From JAEWSN01 sp038249175 (lineage in GTDB: Bacteria; Bacillota; Clostridia; DSM-8532): a stretch of DNA of 6,032 bases. How positions within the stretch are numbered: the stretch's first letter is position 1; each line of letters begins with the position of its first letter. Shown here one piece after another: positions 5,794-6,032 of the stretch. The stretch spans positions 1-6,032 of the forward strand of contig JBBRWP010000199.1 in assembly GCA_038249175.1 (NCBI GenBank). Direction: 5' to 3'. The position numbers and the translations under genes were made by a program. The notes under the pieces are model-generated. The model was not told where the DNA came from. It ran no database searches and saw only the letters and a list, made by a program, of their open reading frames with translations.

Positions 5794-6032
5794 ATGTCAG
5801 AATCGATTAATAAAAATGTCGACCCGATTGCAATTCAAGAAAATCTCTGCCATGTCAAAGAACAGATGACACTGGCAGCCCAAAAATCCGGACGGGAGAT
5901 AAAAGATGTTTTACTGATTGCGGTCAGCAAAACGGTTGCTATCCCGGCGGTTCAGGAGGCTGCTTCCCATGGACAACTGGACTTTGGTGAAAACAGGGTG
6001 CAGGAATATCTGAAAAAATCGGAAGCCTTGTC
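5794..6032 (+). CDS. yggS: YggS/YlmE-family PLP homeostasis protein, N-terminal part only
   Basis: The first 79 codons are present before the window ends; the family is usually about 225-235 residues, so roughly two thirds is missing. LIAVSKT (41-47) carries the PLP-binding lysine K46, and FGENRVQEY (64-72) is the strongly conserved second motif. The family (E. coli YggS, B. subtilis YlmE, human PLPBP) is a single-domain fold-type III PLP-binding protein that helps keep PLP and amino-acid pools in balance and has no well-proven catalytic reaction. The ATG at 5794 is preceded by AAGGA (5779-5783) and GGTGA (5785-5789), both imperfectly placed. In many Firmicutes this gene precedes sepF and other division genes, so these are expected downstream. 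Confidence 0.95.
   Translation, partial: MSESINKNVDPIAIQENLCHVKEQMTLAAQKSGREIKDVLLIAVSKTVAIPAVQEAASHGQLDFGENRVQEYLKKSEAL

Overview
The window looks like chromosomal DNA from a Gram-positive Firmicute, most likely a member of the Clostridia. The reasons are strong GGAGG-type ribosome binding sites, moderate GC, a YnbB-type PLP protein followed by a HlyD-like protein and a YggS-family gene, and a dispersed palindrome of a kind I associate with clostridial genomes. All genes are on the + strand. The genus cannot be read from the sequence.

Region 1 (1-1734) is a two-component sensor histidine kinase with two repeat expansions. The first ~190 bases are a tandem repeat built from a 24-bp module and an 18-bp module. 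It stays open in the same frame as the kinase, so the kinase may start upstream of the window. A second expansion, a ~66-residue low-complexity insert containing a 7-residue repeat, sits inside the ATP-binding domain between the N and G1 boxes. All core catalytic motifs are nevertheless present. No response regulator is visible; it may lie upstream.

Region 2 (1735-2132) is non-coding. It begins with a perfect 31-bp inverted repeat with a 5-nt loop (1745-1811), followed by ~320 bp with no convincing gene and at most a weak promoter candidate. This probably separates the kinase transcript from the genes downstream.

Region 3 (2133-6032) is a probable operon of four genes with gaps of about 30-65 bp: a membrane-anchored TPR protein, a YnbB/methionine-gamma-lyase-like PLP enzyme, a membrane-anchored HlyD-like adaptor protein, and the start of a YggS/YlmE-family PLP-binding protein cut by the window end. 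In many Firmicutes yggS/ylmE is followed by sepF, ylmG, ylmH and divIVA, so the window probably ends just before a cell-division cluster. The TPR and HlyD-like proteins could be envelope or division accessory factors, but that is inference from position.

The most unusual elements are the in-frame repeat leading into the kinase, the repeat-bearing insert in its ATPase domain, and the nested palindrome.
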